Source: Streptomyces fructofermentans
Lineage (GTDB): Bacteria; Actinomycetota; Actinomycetes; Streptomycetales; Streptomycetaceae
Reading direction: 5' to 3'
Length of the DNA: 42,651 nucleotides
Assembly: GCF_014651055.1 (NCBI RefSeq)
Contig: NZ_BMWD01000047.1
Coordinates: 1-42,651, forward strand
A program made the position numbers and the translations under genes. This document shows, piece by piece, positions 1 to 7,988 of this stretch (position 1 is its first letter; each line of letters starts with the position of its first letter). The notes under the pieces are model-generated. The model made no database searches. It was not told the origin of the DNA and was given only the letters and a program-made list of their open reading frames with translations.

Positions 1-26
1 CCGGGCCCGCCTCCCGTCGGGCCCGG
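1..26. terminator. GC-rich hairpin at left edge
   Basis: A perfect 9-bp inverted repeat (CCGGGCCCG at 1-9, CGGGCCCGG at 18-26) with an 8-base loop. It could end transcription of a gene lying to the left of the window. No U-run follows, which is usual for Streptomyces hairpins, so a terminator role is inferred. Confidence 0.45.
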
Positions 27-566
27 CCCCACCGGGCGGGGCGACTGTCTGCGGGCCGCCGACCGAGGGCGGGAAGAACGGGGTCGGCGGCCGGTTTCGC
101 GCGGAAGTGCCGCCGTTCCGCGCGGGGCCTTCGGAAAAGGCCGGTACCAGTGCACTACGGGACATCCTCGGACCGGCAGCGTGCGAGCGGTGGCGGCGCG
201 TGCACACGATTCACACGGGGCGCACGGGATTTTCGAATGCGGGTGCGACCGCAGTGGCCTGACCTGGATCGCTATTGACTTTCTTTCAATACATGGATGT
301 TGCGGAAGTAGCCCAAGTGCCTTGTTGGGCGTGAGAGTTCTGTGCGAAGGTGAACTTCCCCGCACATGCCCATGGCCAGGTCTGATTCCTCCTCGGATTT
401 CCACGGGTCGCCGGGCCCCAAAAGCCCGCGTCCGAAGGATGCCGAGCGGTCGACGTCCCGGTCGCTTTCCGTGCGCCAAGCCAAAAAGGTACGCACCAAT
501 CCGGAGCTCCTTTTCGGCGGTCAGAACTTCTGCGTGCCACCTTGTGCCCTGGAAGGAATCCGCTCC
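27..566. other. Intergenic region upstream of the lectin-fusion gene
   Basis: No convincing gene was found in these 540 bases. Visible elements are a small hairpin at 126-142 (GGCCTT/AAGGCC), a hairpin at 311-330 (GCCCAA/TTGGGC) and an AT-richer stretch at 265-300 that contains TTGACT (275-280) without a good -10 at normal spacing. The frame of the next gene stays open up to 366, but the ribosome site favours a start at 567. Confidence 0.5.
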
Positions 567-2411
567 GTGCACACCCCCCACCCACCGCGCCCCTCCTACC
601 CGCCCGGTACCGCTCCGGCCGAGTCGGACGAGAGTCTCGTGGCCCTCCTCCGGGCGCAGCCCGAGGGCGACGCGACGCACTCCGTCGCGCTGCTGCTCGC
701 ACGGCACTGGCAGCCGGCGCACGACTACGCCGTCATCTGCCTGGCCTCGTCGGCGAACGTCGCCTCCATGGTCACCGCGTCCGCCTTCCAGCAGGTGCTG
801 GAGGGCCTGCGGCGCGGCGGCTCCGGTACAGCCCTGCGTCCCCAACTGCTCACGGCGGTGCGGGACACGGTCAGGGCATGGTCCGCCCAGGACCGGATAT
901 CGGAGGTGCTGCCCGATCTCCGGAAACCTGCCGGGGGCCGCGGTATGCGCGCGACGAAGTCCATGACGCCGGAAAGCCGCAAGCTCGCCCAGCGCGCTTT
1001 CGAGTCCCTTCCCGGACTCGCGCAGTGCCTCCTGTGGCACACCGAGGTCGAGGTCGAACCCATATCCGTACCGGCCGGTCTGCTGGGCATGGACGCCGAC
1101 AGCGCGTCGGCCGCCCTGGAACAGGCCCGGGAGAAATTCCGCGAGGGCTGCGTACGAGCGCATCGTGAACTCGCGCCGAACAAGGATTGCCGCTACTACA
1201 ACCGGCTCCTCGACGTCCCGATTCGGCGCGGCGGCGGGCTGCTGCCCGATGTGCAGCAACACCTCCTGGAGTGCCGCTACTGCCGTTACGCGGCAGAGCA
1301 GTTGAGCCATTTCGAGGGAGGACTCGGCGGACTGTTGGCCGAGGCCGTGCTCGGCTGGGGCGCCCGGCGGTACCTGGACTCGCGGCCCAGCCGCGGCCAC
1401 GTGGGCACCCGGGCCGCCCGACGCGGAGGCCGGCGTCCGCGTGGCGGACGCCGCCCCCGTCTGCTGTCACCGCGCCCCGCGGGACAGGGGCGCCACTCCT
1501 CGCCGCAGCGCAACTCCACGGCCCTGCTCACCGGCGCCGGCCTGGTCTCGGCGGCCCTGGTCGCCTCCGTCCTCGTCGCCAGCCTCTGGTCGCGCGACGA
1601 CGGCGACGCCGCCCCCTCGGCGTCCGCGGGCGCGTCCAGCAGCCTCGGTCCCGGCGGCGGACGGGTCCCCCCCGACAGGACCTCGCCGCCGTCCTTCACC
1701 TCGGGTCTGCCCGCCACCGGGCGGACCCGGCTGCGCAACCTCGCCCTGGACCTCTGCCTCGACATCCGGGACGGCAGGACCACGGCGGGCAACAGCACCG
1801 AACTGGCGGTGTGCTCCGCTGCCCGCACCCAGCTGTGGCTCTACGAGAAGGACGGGCTCCTGCGCAGCGCCGCCGAGCCCGACCTGTGCCTGGACTCCCG
1901 CGCGGACGCCGGGGTCGTCGTCCTCGGCTCCTGCGCCGCCGCGTCGGCCGAGCGGGGCGACGACGTGCGCTACGACCTCACCGTCCAGGGCGAGTTGCTG
2001 CCGCGACGGCAGGACGGGCTGGCCGTCGCCCCCGCCTCCGACGACGCGGACGCGGAGATCGTCGTGAAGATCCGGGACGGGGCGGACGACCAGCGGTGGC
2101 GCACCGACGCGGTGCGGGCCAGTCCGGAGTCGCTGTCGATAGCGGGCACGACGCCCCCGCCCGGGCCTCCCGCCGGCGACCCGCCCGCCACCGGAACGCA
2201 CGTCGACTCGAAGACCGCCCCGGACGCCCCGGACGCCCCGGACATCGCCGACGCCCCGGACGCCGCCTGCGCCGCCGAGCCGTGCGGGACCGCGGAGCAG
2301 GACGGGCCGCCGCGGGCCGATCCCGCCGGTTCGCAGTCCTCGGCCGAGTCCCGGGCCGCGACCGCGGACACCGGCCCGGGAGGCGGGCAGCCGGTGGTCC
2401 CGCTGCGGTAG
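567..2411 (+). CDS. Sigma-factor-like / Zn-finger / membrane / ricin-lectin fusion protein
   Basis: About 614 aa. Residues about 20-180 resemble ECF sigma factors: a degenerate region 2 with the ESLVALLRAQPEGD pattern, then a region 4-like helical segment. A Zn-finger-like H-x3-C-x2-C follows (H232, C236, C239), as in ZAS anti-sigma factors. One membrane segment lies at about 318-343, then a Pro/Ser linker and a ricin-type beta-trefoil domain (about 385-518) with QLW and QRW motifs. The C-terminus has a DAP repeat. The start is GTG 567, with GGAAGGA at 551-557 placed 9 bases upstream; an in-frame start at 366 has no such site. The predicted topology puts the sigma/Zn part inside and the lectin outside the membrane. 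The ricin fold binds carbohydrate in many relatives. A role in sensing cell-wall or environmental sugar is inference, as is any remaining sigma activity. The gene is monocistronic and convergent with the next gene. Confidence 0.8.
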   Translation: MHTPHPPRPSYPPGTAPAESDESLVALLRAQPEGDATHSVALLLARHWQPAHDYAVICLASSANVASMVTASAFQQVLEGLRRGGSGTALRPQLLTAVRDTVRAWSAQDRISEVLPDLRKPAGGRGMRATKSMTPESRKLAQRAFESLPGLAQCLLWHTEVEVEPISVPAGLLGMDADSASAALEQAREKFREGCVRAHRELAPNKDCRYYNRLLDVPIRRGGGLLPDVQQHLLECRYCRYAAEQLSHFEGGLGGLLAEAVLGWGARRYLDSRPSRGHVGTRAARRGGRRPRGGRRPRLLSPRPAGQGRHSSPQRNSTALLTGAGLVSAALVASVLVASLWSRDDGDAAPSASAGASSSLGPGGGRVPPDRTSPPSFTSGLPATGRTRLRNLALDLCLDIRDGRTTAGNSTELAVCSAARTQLWLYEKDGLLRSAAEPDLCLDSRADAGVVVLGSCAAASAERGDDVRYDLTVQGELLPRRQDGLAVAPASDDADAEIVVKIRDGADDQRWRTDAVRASPESLSIAGTTPPPGPPAGDPPATGTHVDSKTAPDAPDAPDIADAPDAACAAEPCGTAEQDGPPRADPAGSQSSAESRAATADTGPGGGQPVVPLR

Positions 2412-2420
2412 CCGCTCACG

Positions 2421-2552
2421 GAGACCGGAGTCCGGAGTCCGGAGTCCGGGGCCCGGGCCGGGGTCGGGGTCGGAGACCGTCCCCTCGGGCTCCCGGGCCT
2501 CTCCGGACACCGGCCTCCGGACACCGGACACCGGATACCGGCCTCCAGTTGG
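2421..2552. terminator. Repeat-rich bidirectional terminator region
   Basis: Between two convergent genes lie tandem GGAGTCC units (2427-2449) and, downstream, CCGGACACC-type units (2512-2540) that are imperfect reverse complements of the first set. A second small palindrome (GGCCTCC..GGAGGCC, about 2541-2557) abuts the stop of the minus-strand gene. Folding these arms would give one or more stable stems on either strand. A terminator role is inferred from position. Confidence 0.45.
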
Positions 2553-2556
2553 AGGC

Positions 2557-3549
2557 CTAGCGGACGACGTCCCGGGGCGGCCTGCCCGACAGGAACTCCA
2601 GGACGTTCTGCACGGCGGCCAGCGCTATCCGCACGAGGGTCTCGCGGGTGACTCCGGCGGCGTGCGGCGACAGCACCACGTTCGGGGACCGCAGCAGGCG
2701 CAGGGCCGAGGTGGGCGGTTCGGGGTCGAAGACGTCGATGCCCGCCCCGGCCAGCGCGCCCGACTCCAGCGCGTCCGCCAGGGCGTCCTGGTCGATCAGG
2801 GCGCCCCGCGCGGTGTTCACGACGAACGCGGTGGGCTTGAGCAGCGCGAGCCGTTCCGCGTCGAGCAGATGCCGGGTCGAGTCGTTGAGCGGCGCGTGCA
2901 GCGTGACGTAGTCCGAGCAGCGCAGCAGTTCGTCGAGACCGACATGGCGGGCCCCGCCGAGGCGCTCCTCGGTCTCGGCGCCGAGCGCCCGCGGCCCGGC
3001 GTACAGGACCGTCATGTCGAACGCGACCGCGCGGCGGGCGACCTCCTGGCCGATGTGGCCGGGGCCGATCAGTCCGAGTGTCTTGCCGGACAGCTCCGTG
3101 ATGGACCGCTGGAGGCGCGGCAGCGCCCAGTCGGCGTCGACCAGCGCCGTGTGCGCCGGGATCAACTGCTTGGCCAGGGCGAGCATGAGCGCGAACGTCT
3201 GCTCGGCCACGTTCTGCTTCTCGGCGCCGCTCGAACCGATGGTGCACACGGGTACGTTCCGCGCGCGGGCCGCGTCGAGGTCCACGTAGTCGAAGCCGTG
3301 GCTCGCGCACTGGATCAGCTCCAACTCCGGTGCGCCCGCCAGGTGCTCGGCGGTGACCGGCCCGAGGCCGGTGACCAGGACATGGGCCTCCCGCAGGGCC
3401 GCCGGGTCCTCGTCGGCGGCCTCGACGACGGTGACCCGGGCCTCACCGGGGAACAGGGTCGCGAGCCCCGCCCCCGCGGAACGGCCGCCCACGTGCGGCG
3501 AGATGACCGCGAGTACGTTCTTGACGGCGGCGGGGGACACGGTGGTCAT
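2557..3549 (-). CDS. D-2-hydroxyacid dehydrogenase, NAD-binding
   Basis: 330 aa, the usual size of the D-isomer-specific 2-hydroxyacid dehydrogenase family, which reduces 2-keto acids to D-2-hydroxy acids with NAD(P)H. The central Rossmann segment carries GLIGPGHIGQEVA. The catalytic Arg is in VVNTARGALID, the Glu in DVFDPEPP and the catalytic His in LSPHAAGVT. The N-terminal substrate domain has the family pattern IQCASHGFDYVDLDAA. The ATG at 3549 overlaps the TGA of the upstream oxidase gene (ATGA), with GGAGGAG just before it, so the two genes are translationally coupled. The coupled partner suggests the shared substrate is a 2-keto/2-hydroxy acid pair. The exact substrate cannot be read from sequence. 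Confidence 0.88.
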   Translation of the reverse strand: MTTVSPAAVKNVLAVISPHVGGRSAGAGLATLFPGEARVTVVEAADEDPAALREAHVLVTGLGPVTAEHLAGAPELELIQCASHGFDYVDLDAARARNVPVCTIGSSGAEKQNVAEQTFALMLALAKQLIPAHTALVDADWALPRLQRSITELSGKTLGLIGPGHIGQEVARRAVAFDMTVLYAGPRALGAETEERLGGARHVGLDELLRCSDYVTLHAPLNDSTRHLLDAERLALLKPTAFVVNTARGALIDQDALADALESGALAGAGIDVFDPEPPTSALRLLRSPNVVLSPHAAGVTRETLVRIALAAVQNVLEFLSGRPPRDVVR

Positions 3550-4715
3550 ACGGTCTCCTCCGCGAGGTCGTCGGGGCCGAGCGTCGTGGGCCCCGAGTGC
3601 CCCGACAGGGCGAGGGTGAGGTCGAGTTCCGCGAGCAGGCAGCGGATGACGTGCTCCACCCCCGCCTGCCCGTCCAGTCCCAGCCCGTAGGCGTACGGGC
3701 GCCCGACGAGCACGGCCCGCGCGCCCAGCGCGAGTGCCTTGTAGATGTCGTCCCCGCTGCGGACCCCGCTGTCGAAGAGCACGGTCAGCCGGTCCCCGGC
3801 CGCCTCCACCACCCGGGGCAGCGCGTCGGCGGCGGCCACGGAACCTGCGACCTGCCGGCCGCCGTGGTTGGACACCACCACACCGTCCATCCCGGCGTTG
3901 ACGGCCCTGCGCGCGTCGTCCGGGTGAAGGACGCCCTTCAGGACGATCGGCCCGTCCCAGTTCTCCCGCAGGAACTCCAGGTCGGGCCATGTCTTCGCCG
4001 GATCGGCGAACATGCCCACGAAGTGCATGACCGCCGCGTTCGGGTCCTCGTGCACCGGCTTGGCGAGGCCCGCCCGGAACGCCGGGTCGGAGAAGTAGTT
4101 GGCCGTGCCCACCCCGTGCAGGAACGGCAGGTAGGCCTGGTCCAGGTCGCGCGGCCGCCAGGCGAGCAGCGGTGTGTCCAGCGTGACGAACAGCGCGCTG
4201 AAACCGGCGGCCTTCGCCCGGTCCAGGAAGCTGCGGGTGACCTCCCGGTCCTTCGCCCAGTACAGCTGGAACCAGCGCTCCGCGTCGCCCATCGCCTCCG
4301 CCACCTGCTCCATCGGCGTACTGGAGGCGGAGGACAGGATGAACGGCACGCCCTGCGCGGCGGCGGCACGCGCGGCGGCCGTCTCGGCCTCCGGATGCAT
4401 GATCGACAGGACGCCGACGGGCGCGAGCGCCAGCGGGGCGGGCAGCGGGCGGCCCAGCACCTCGACGGACAGATCGCGTTCGTGCACGTCCCGCAGCATG
4501 CGCGGCACGATCCGGCGCCGGTCGAGCGCCGCCCGGTTGGCCCGCGCCGTACTGCCGTTGCCCGCGCTGCCCGCCACGTAGCCCACCGGCCCCGGACCGA
4601 GCCGTTGCTCGGCCATCTCCTCCAGCCGGGTCAGATCGGTGGGCAGTCTCGGTACCGCGCCCGTCATGCCGTTCAGATAGATCTCGTACTGGAAGTCCGC
4701 CCAGTGCTTCGCCAT
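3546..4715 (-). CDS. FMN-dependent L-2-hydroxyacid oxidase (lactate 2-monooxygenase-like)
   Basis: 389 aa, the size of the FMN (S)-2-hydroxyacid oxidase family (glycolate oxidase, lactate oxidase, lactate 2-monooxygenase). These enzymes oxidise L-2-hydroxy acids to keto acids with O2. The N-terminus (YEIYLNGMTG, RLPTDL) and the segment PLALAPVGV resemble lactate 2-monooxygenases. The catalytic His and the substrate-binding Arg are in VVSNHGGRQV, the FMN phosphate loop in DSGVRSGDDIYKALALGA, and the flavin Lys in IVLKGVL. ATG 4715 is preceded by GAGAGGCGG. It is the first gene of a two-gene unit with the D-2-hydroxyacid dehydrogenase. Monooxygenase (acetate plus CO2) versus oxidase (pyruvate plus H2O2) chemistry is not settled by sequence alone. 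Confidence 0.87.
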   Translation of the reverse strand: MAKHWADFQYEIYLNGMTGAVPRLPTDLTRLEEMAEQRLGPGPVGYVAGSAGNGSTARANRAALDRRRIVPRMLRDVHERDLSVEVLGRPLPAPLALAPVGVLSIMHPEAETAAARAAAAQGVPFILSSASSTPMEQVAEAMGDAERWFQLYWAKDREVTRSFLDRAKAAGFSALFVTLDTPLLAWRPRDLDQAYLPFLHGVGTANYFSDPAFRAGLAKPVHEDPNAAVMHFVGMFADPAKTWPDLEFLRENWDGPIVLKGVLHPDDARRAVNAGMDGVVVSNHGGRQVAGSVAAADALPRVVEAAGDRLTVLFDSGVRSGDDIYKALALGARAVLVGRPYAYGLGLDGQAGVEHVIRCLLAELDLTLALSGHSGPTTLGPDDLAEETV

Positions 4716-4911
4716 CGGTACGTCCCGCCTCTCGCCTTTGAGACCGTGCTGTGCCGCGCCCCGCGGCCCACGGCGCCGCCGTGCTGCCGCGCGCTGCGAC
4801 GATCCTGGCGAGCCGGACAAGATCCGTCCAGCGCGGGCATCACTTCCGGCCCCGCGTGCGTCGGGGCGCGCGCACACGGGGGAGGGGCGGGCGTACTCGT
4901 GGGCGACGGGT

Positions 4912-5913
4912 TCAGACGGCGAACGACACGCGGACGGCGACCAGTTCGCCCGACGGTCCGAGGTCCGCCGACACGGGGAACCAGCCGTCGCCCTGACCGG
5001 TCATCGTGCACAGCATCCGCGCGCCGCCGACCTCGACCGTCCCGGCCTCGACGGCGGAGGCCCGGACCTGCCGCATGACCTGCCAGTGGTGGGAGTGGGG
5101 GCGGAAGTCCACCATCATCCGCCGAGCCGGATCGGCGTCCTTCCAGCCGAGGAGCGCCCCGGCCCGGCGCGCGGCCTCCGGCAGGGGCAGTCCGGTCCAG
5201 CCGCGTACGCCGTCCTCGCCCGGTTCGCCCAGGGCGGGCGCACCGAACTCCTCGGCCGCCGCCTCCTCGGAGGCACCCCAGAACGCGACGTCGGCCAGCC
5301 CGTCGACGGGTTCGTCGTGCTGCCAGTGGGACAGCGCGTCGGCGTCCCCGAAGAGGATCCGCGCCCAGTCGACGCGGATGTCCCCGAGTTCCACGCACTT
5401 GGCGACGGGTGCGGGCGAGACCGGGACCACCAGGCCCGCGCCCGACGCCAGCACGGGAAGCGGCCGGTCGGTGGGCAGCCCGCCGAGCGCCACGACGGGC
5501 ACGCCGTTCATGAGGAAGGCGCCCCCGCCCTCCGCCACGCACCGTCGCACGCGTTCGCGGTGCGGCACCCGCTCGGGGCAGGGTTCGAGGCGGGCGGTGA
5601 AGCCGTGCTGCCGGCAGTGCGCGTCGAAGAGCTCACGCAGCCGTCCCGCCCCCTGGGCCGGGATGTCGTGCAGCATCCGGCCGGGCTGCCGGTCGAAGGA
5701 GTGTGCCGCTCCGGCCGCGTCGGGGCCGGTGATCGCGAAGTCCGTCGCCCCCGTGATGCCGGCGGCCACGTCCGGGTCCTGGACGCCGAACGCGGCGGGA
5801 TCCACCTCGGCCGGTGAACGCTCGCCGCTCCACATGCCGAGATGACCGCCGTCGACGATCACCAGTTCGCCGGACGGGCAGGTGATCTCGCCCAGCTCGT
5901 AGATCGCTTCCAT
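4912..5913 (-). CDS. Conserved protein of unknown function
   Basis: 333 aa from ATG 5913. I do not recognise a named domain, though the sequence has the look of a widespread Streptomyces family (opening ELGEITCPSGELVIVDGG, later SFDRQPGRMLHDIP and GGLPTDRPLPV). It seems to have two lobes: an N-terminal half with conserved Gly/Trp, and a C-terminal half with Arg/His-rich DFRPHSHHWQVMRQVRAS. No signal peptide or membrane segment is seen. No Shine-Dalgarno precedes ATG 5913, but TAGACT (a TANNNT -10) ends 8 bases before it, suggesting a leaderless transcript. The alternative GTG at 5952 would lie inside a hairpin and is less likely. It is not coupled to its neighbours. Confidence 0.75.
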   Translation of the reverse strand: MEAIYELGEITCPSGELVIVDGGHLGMWSGERSPAEVDPAAFGVQDPDVAAGITGATDFAITGPDAAGAAHSFDRQPGRMLHDIPAQGAGRLRELFDAHCRQHGFTARLEPCPERVPHRERVRRCVAEGGGAFLMNGVPVVALGGLPTDRPLPVLASGAGLVVPVSPAPVAKCVELGDIRVDWARILFGDADALSHWQHDEPVDGLADVAFWGASEEAAAEEFGAPALGEPGEDGVRGWTGLPLPEAARRAGALLGWKDADPARRMMVDFRPHSHHWQVMRQVRASAVEAGTVEVGGARMLCTMTGQGDGWFPVSADLGPSGELVAVRVSFAV

Positions 5914-5921
5914 GGCCGGGA

Positions 5922-5927
5922 AGTCTA
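5922..5927 (-). promoter_or_regulatory. Candidate leaderless -10 box
   Basis: TAGACT on the minus strand, with 8 bases between it and ATG 5913. Actinobacterial leaderless genes typically place a TANNNT box 6-9 bases before the start codon. No convincing -35 box was found at 17-18 bases upstream, so this is tentative. Confidence 0.4.
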
Positions 5928-5941
5928 CGAAGGCGCCGATC

Positions 5942-5973
5942 CCGGACAGCACCCCGTGGCGGGTGCTGTCCGG
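5942..5973. terminator. Strong hairpin between permease remnant and unknown gene
   Basis: CCGGACAGCACC pairs perfectly with GGTGCTGTCCGG: a 12-bp stem with an 8-base loop. It lies directly after the stop (5983) of the decayed permease gene on the minus strand and before the next gene, so it is most likely the old permease terminator. It could also act as an operator-like palindrome. Confidence 0.6.
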
Positions 5974-5982
5974 TTCTGGCCG

Positions 5983-6445
5983 TCAGGAGCCCTTTGTCTC
6001 CGGCGCGGCCGGGCCCGCTCCGTCCGCGCCGCCGGGTCCGATGATCGCCGGTACCGGCACGTCCACGCATCGGACGAGCCGCGGACCCGCAGGTCCGTAC
6101 ACGGCCCGGGGTTCGGGGAAGAGCCGGAGCAGGGCCAGGAAGAGGACGGCGGAGACGGTCAGGGAGAGGGGCAGCCCGATGTCCCCCCGCCGGCCTGGTC
6201 GCCGAGCGGGCCCACGAACTGGCCGGGAATGTTCGTGAAGAGGACGCCGATCACGGCGGACACCCACCAGGCGGTCGTGCCCCGCCGGCTCCGGCGGTGG
6301 GCGAACCAGTGACGGCCGCCCCGCCGGCGCCGGTCGAAGACCCGGAGAACACCGCCATGGGGCACAGGATCAGCGCCCCGGCGAGCACACCGAGGAGGGT
6401 CGCCGCGAGTCCCTGCCGGAAGGAGAGGCCGAAGCGAGGACCGAC
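5983..6445 (-). pseudogene. Decayed NCS1-family nucleobase permease
   Basis: Pieces of an NCS1 (purine-cytosine permease type) transporter appear in three frames in the right order. An N-terminal piece (FGLSFRQGLAATLLGVLAGA, then LILCPMAVFSG) spans about 6433-6330. A C-terminal piece (WWVSAVIGVLFTNIPGQFVG) spans about 6311-6186. The tail (DIGLPLSLTVSAVLFLALL, FPEPRAVYGPAGPR) runs from about 6186 to the stop at 5983. Intact members have about 480 residues, so roughly 250-300 internal residues are missing at a junction near 6320-6340. A further single-base frame change sits at a run of six C (6183-6188), the kind of site that can also be a sequencing error. The junction deletion means it is broken either way. 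Confidence 0.65.
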
Positions 6446-7027
6446 ACCCGGAGGGCGGCAGGGCGGGGAGTGCGTGGTGACGCGGAGGGGGCCGTACGGC
6501 GGCGCGCTGTCGCGGGGGTGGGCGGGAGCGCGCGGGACCGTCCCTCGGTGCCGTGGCCGGCCGACGCCACGAGGCGTGGCTCGAACCGCACCGGTGGACG
6601 ATCCCTCCACCTTCTCGGCCCGAAGTGGACGAAGACGGCACAGGGTCCACCCGTTCGACGAGTCGTTCGACGATCCGTCCGCCGGACGAACGACGGTATG
6701 GGTACCCTTGCCCGTGTTTCGTACGTGTGTCGAGCGCCGGGGCCCGGTCGCCGATCCGGGGTTCCGGGCGCTTCAAGCGGAATGTTTCAGGCCTATTGCT
6801 GAGCAGTGGATATTCGGCCAGCGCGTCCGATCATGGACACGGAACCCGTCCGGCGCGGGGGTCGACCTGTTCGAATTCCGTAACTTCGCGCCACTGATTC
6901 AATACGCAAGGTTACTGAAACGCGTGGGGTCGAGGTGTGTTTCCGTCGCGGACTCGGCAGACTCGCGCTCGCCGCACCGGCACTCGACCGAGTCGGTGCG
7001 GATCACCCGAGCGGAAGGATGCACACA
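6446..7027. other. Intergenic region, permease remnant to SSI gene
   Basis: No gene can be supported in these roughly 580 bases. The left part is presumably the old promoter and N-terminal end of the decayed permease. The right part (about 6770-6920) is noticeably AT-richer than its surroundings and probably holds the SSI promoter, but no clear -35/-10 pair could be fixed. The ribosome site of the SSI gene, GGAAGG, is at 7013-7018. Confidence 0.5.
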
Positions 7028-7459
7028 ATGCCGAACACCGCGCGCTGGGCAGCGACCATCACGCTGACGGCCACCGCCGTATGCGGACCCCTGACCGGGT
7101 CCGCCCTCGCCGCCACCCACTCGCCGGCCGCGCTCTACGCCCCCTCGTCCCTGGTGCTGACCACGGGCCACGGCGAGTTCGCGGCAGACTCCACCCCTGA
7201 ACGCGCGGTCACGCTGTCGTGCGCGCCGACCGCCTCGGGGACCCATCCCGCCGCGTTGTCGGCCTGTATCGAACTGCGTTCGACCGGAGGCGACTTCGAC
7301 GCCCTGGCCACCAGAGGCGACGCCATGTGCACCCGCGAATACGATCCCGTCGTCGTCACCGTCGACGGTGTCTGGCAGGGCAAGCGCGTCTCCTACGAAC
7401 GCACCTTCTCCAACGAGTGCGTGAAGAACTCCTACGGGACTGCCGTCTTCACGTTCTGA
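7028..7459 (+). CDS. Secreted subtilisin inhibitor (SSI family)
   Basis: 143 aa. A signal peptide (residues 1 to about 28, ending in SALA-ATH) precedes a mature domain matching Streptomyces subtilisin inhibitor: SALYAPSSLVL-type opening, ERAVTLSCAP, SGTHPAA, then YDPVVVTVDGVWQGKRVSYE and FSNEC. The four Cys expected to form two disulfides are present. In SSI the reactive site is Cys-Pro-Met73-Val. Here the matching stretch is C101-T102-R103-E104-Y105, so P1 is Arg. By the family rule that P1 sets specificity, this points to trypsin-like targets as well as or instead of subtilisins; that is an inference. ATG 7028 has GGAAGG 9 bases upstream. Such inhibitors are secreted during growth and often control own proteases. 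Confidence 0.95.
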   Translation: MPNTARWAATITLTATAVCGPLTGSALAATHSPAALYAPSSLVLTTGHGEFAADSTPERAVTLSCAPTASGTHPAALSACIELRSTGGDFDALATRGDAMCTREYDPVVVTVDGVWQGKRVSYERTFSNECVKNSYGTAVFTF

Positions 7460-7988
7460 GGACCGGGGTCGCGCGGTTCCCGGTGTGCGTCGACAGGGGC
7501 CGCAGATGCGGATGGGGAGTGCGAGCCCCGTCGCGGAGTACCGCGCAACCTCGTCACAGGGGTCGGTGGAGACGGAGTGGGGCCGTCTCCGCCGACCCCG
7601 GCGTCATGCCGCCTCCCGGTACGGCCTCCGGGCCGCCGGGGGAGCCGGCGACCGGCCGCCGGGCGCACACGCGCCCGGCGGCTTCGGCGCGTTCACGGCC
7701 GCACACGCGGTGGGTCCGGGGTGGCCCGTGCGGGTCGGGCTCCGCGCGCGGACGTACGGCGCCCCAGTCGGAGCCGATTCACCCGTCCCGGTGAATTCAA
7801 GGTGCGGCTATTGACTTTTGGTCATTGCGTTTACTCAACGGGCTCTGTTCAAAGGGGTGTTGTCCCCGTAGGGTCGCCGTGCTGCCGGAGCCTCCGGCCG
7901 CGTTCACGCCCGCACGACGACCCGCCGACCCGCCGGGCCGCGTCGGGAACTGTCCGCAGCAGAGTTGTCCGGTCGAGGAGGGGTGGCG
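7460..7988. other. Intergenic region with possible promoter
   Basis: No gene supported in 529 bases. A weak hairpin (ACCGGG 7462-7467 / CCCGGT 7479-7484) follows the SSI stop. An AT-richer patch at 7793-7855 contains TTGACT. TAGGGT (7869-7874) is a good -10 candidate for the next gene, with only a poor -35 (TGTTCA, 7846-7851) at 17-base spacing. A palindrome CCGGAG-C-CTCCGG lies at 7885-7897 just downstream of it. Confidence 0.45.

Noticed and set aside
275..303. Promoter with TTGACT at 275-280
   Set aside because: No acceptable -10 box at 16-19 bases downstream; kept only as part of the intergenic description.
6297..7067. A 256-codon plus-strand frame upstream of the SSI gene
   Set aside because: It crosses the permease remnant and the SSI start, has no domain and no ribosome site.
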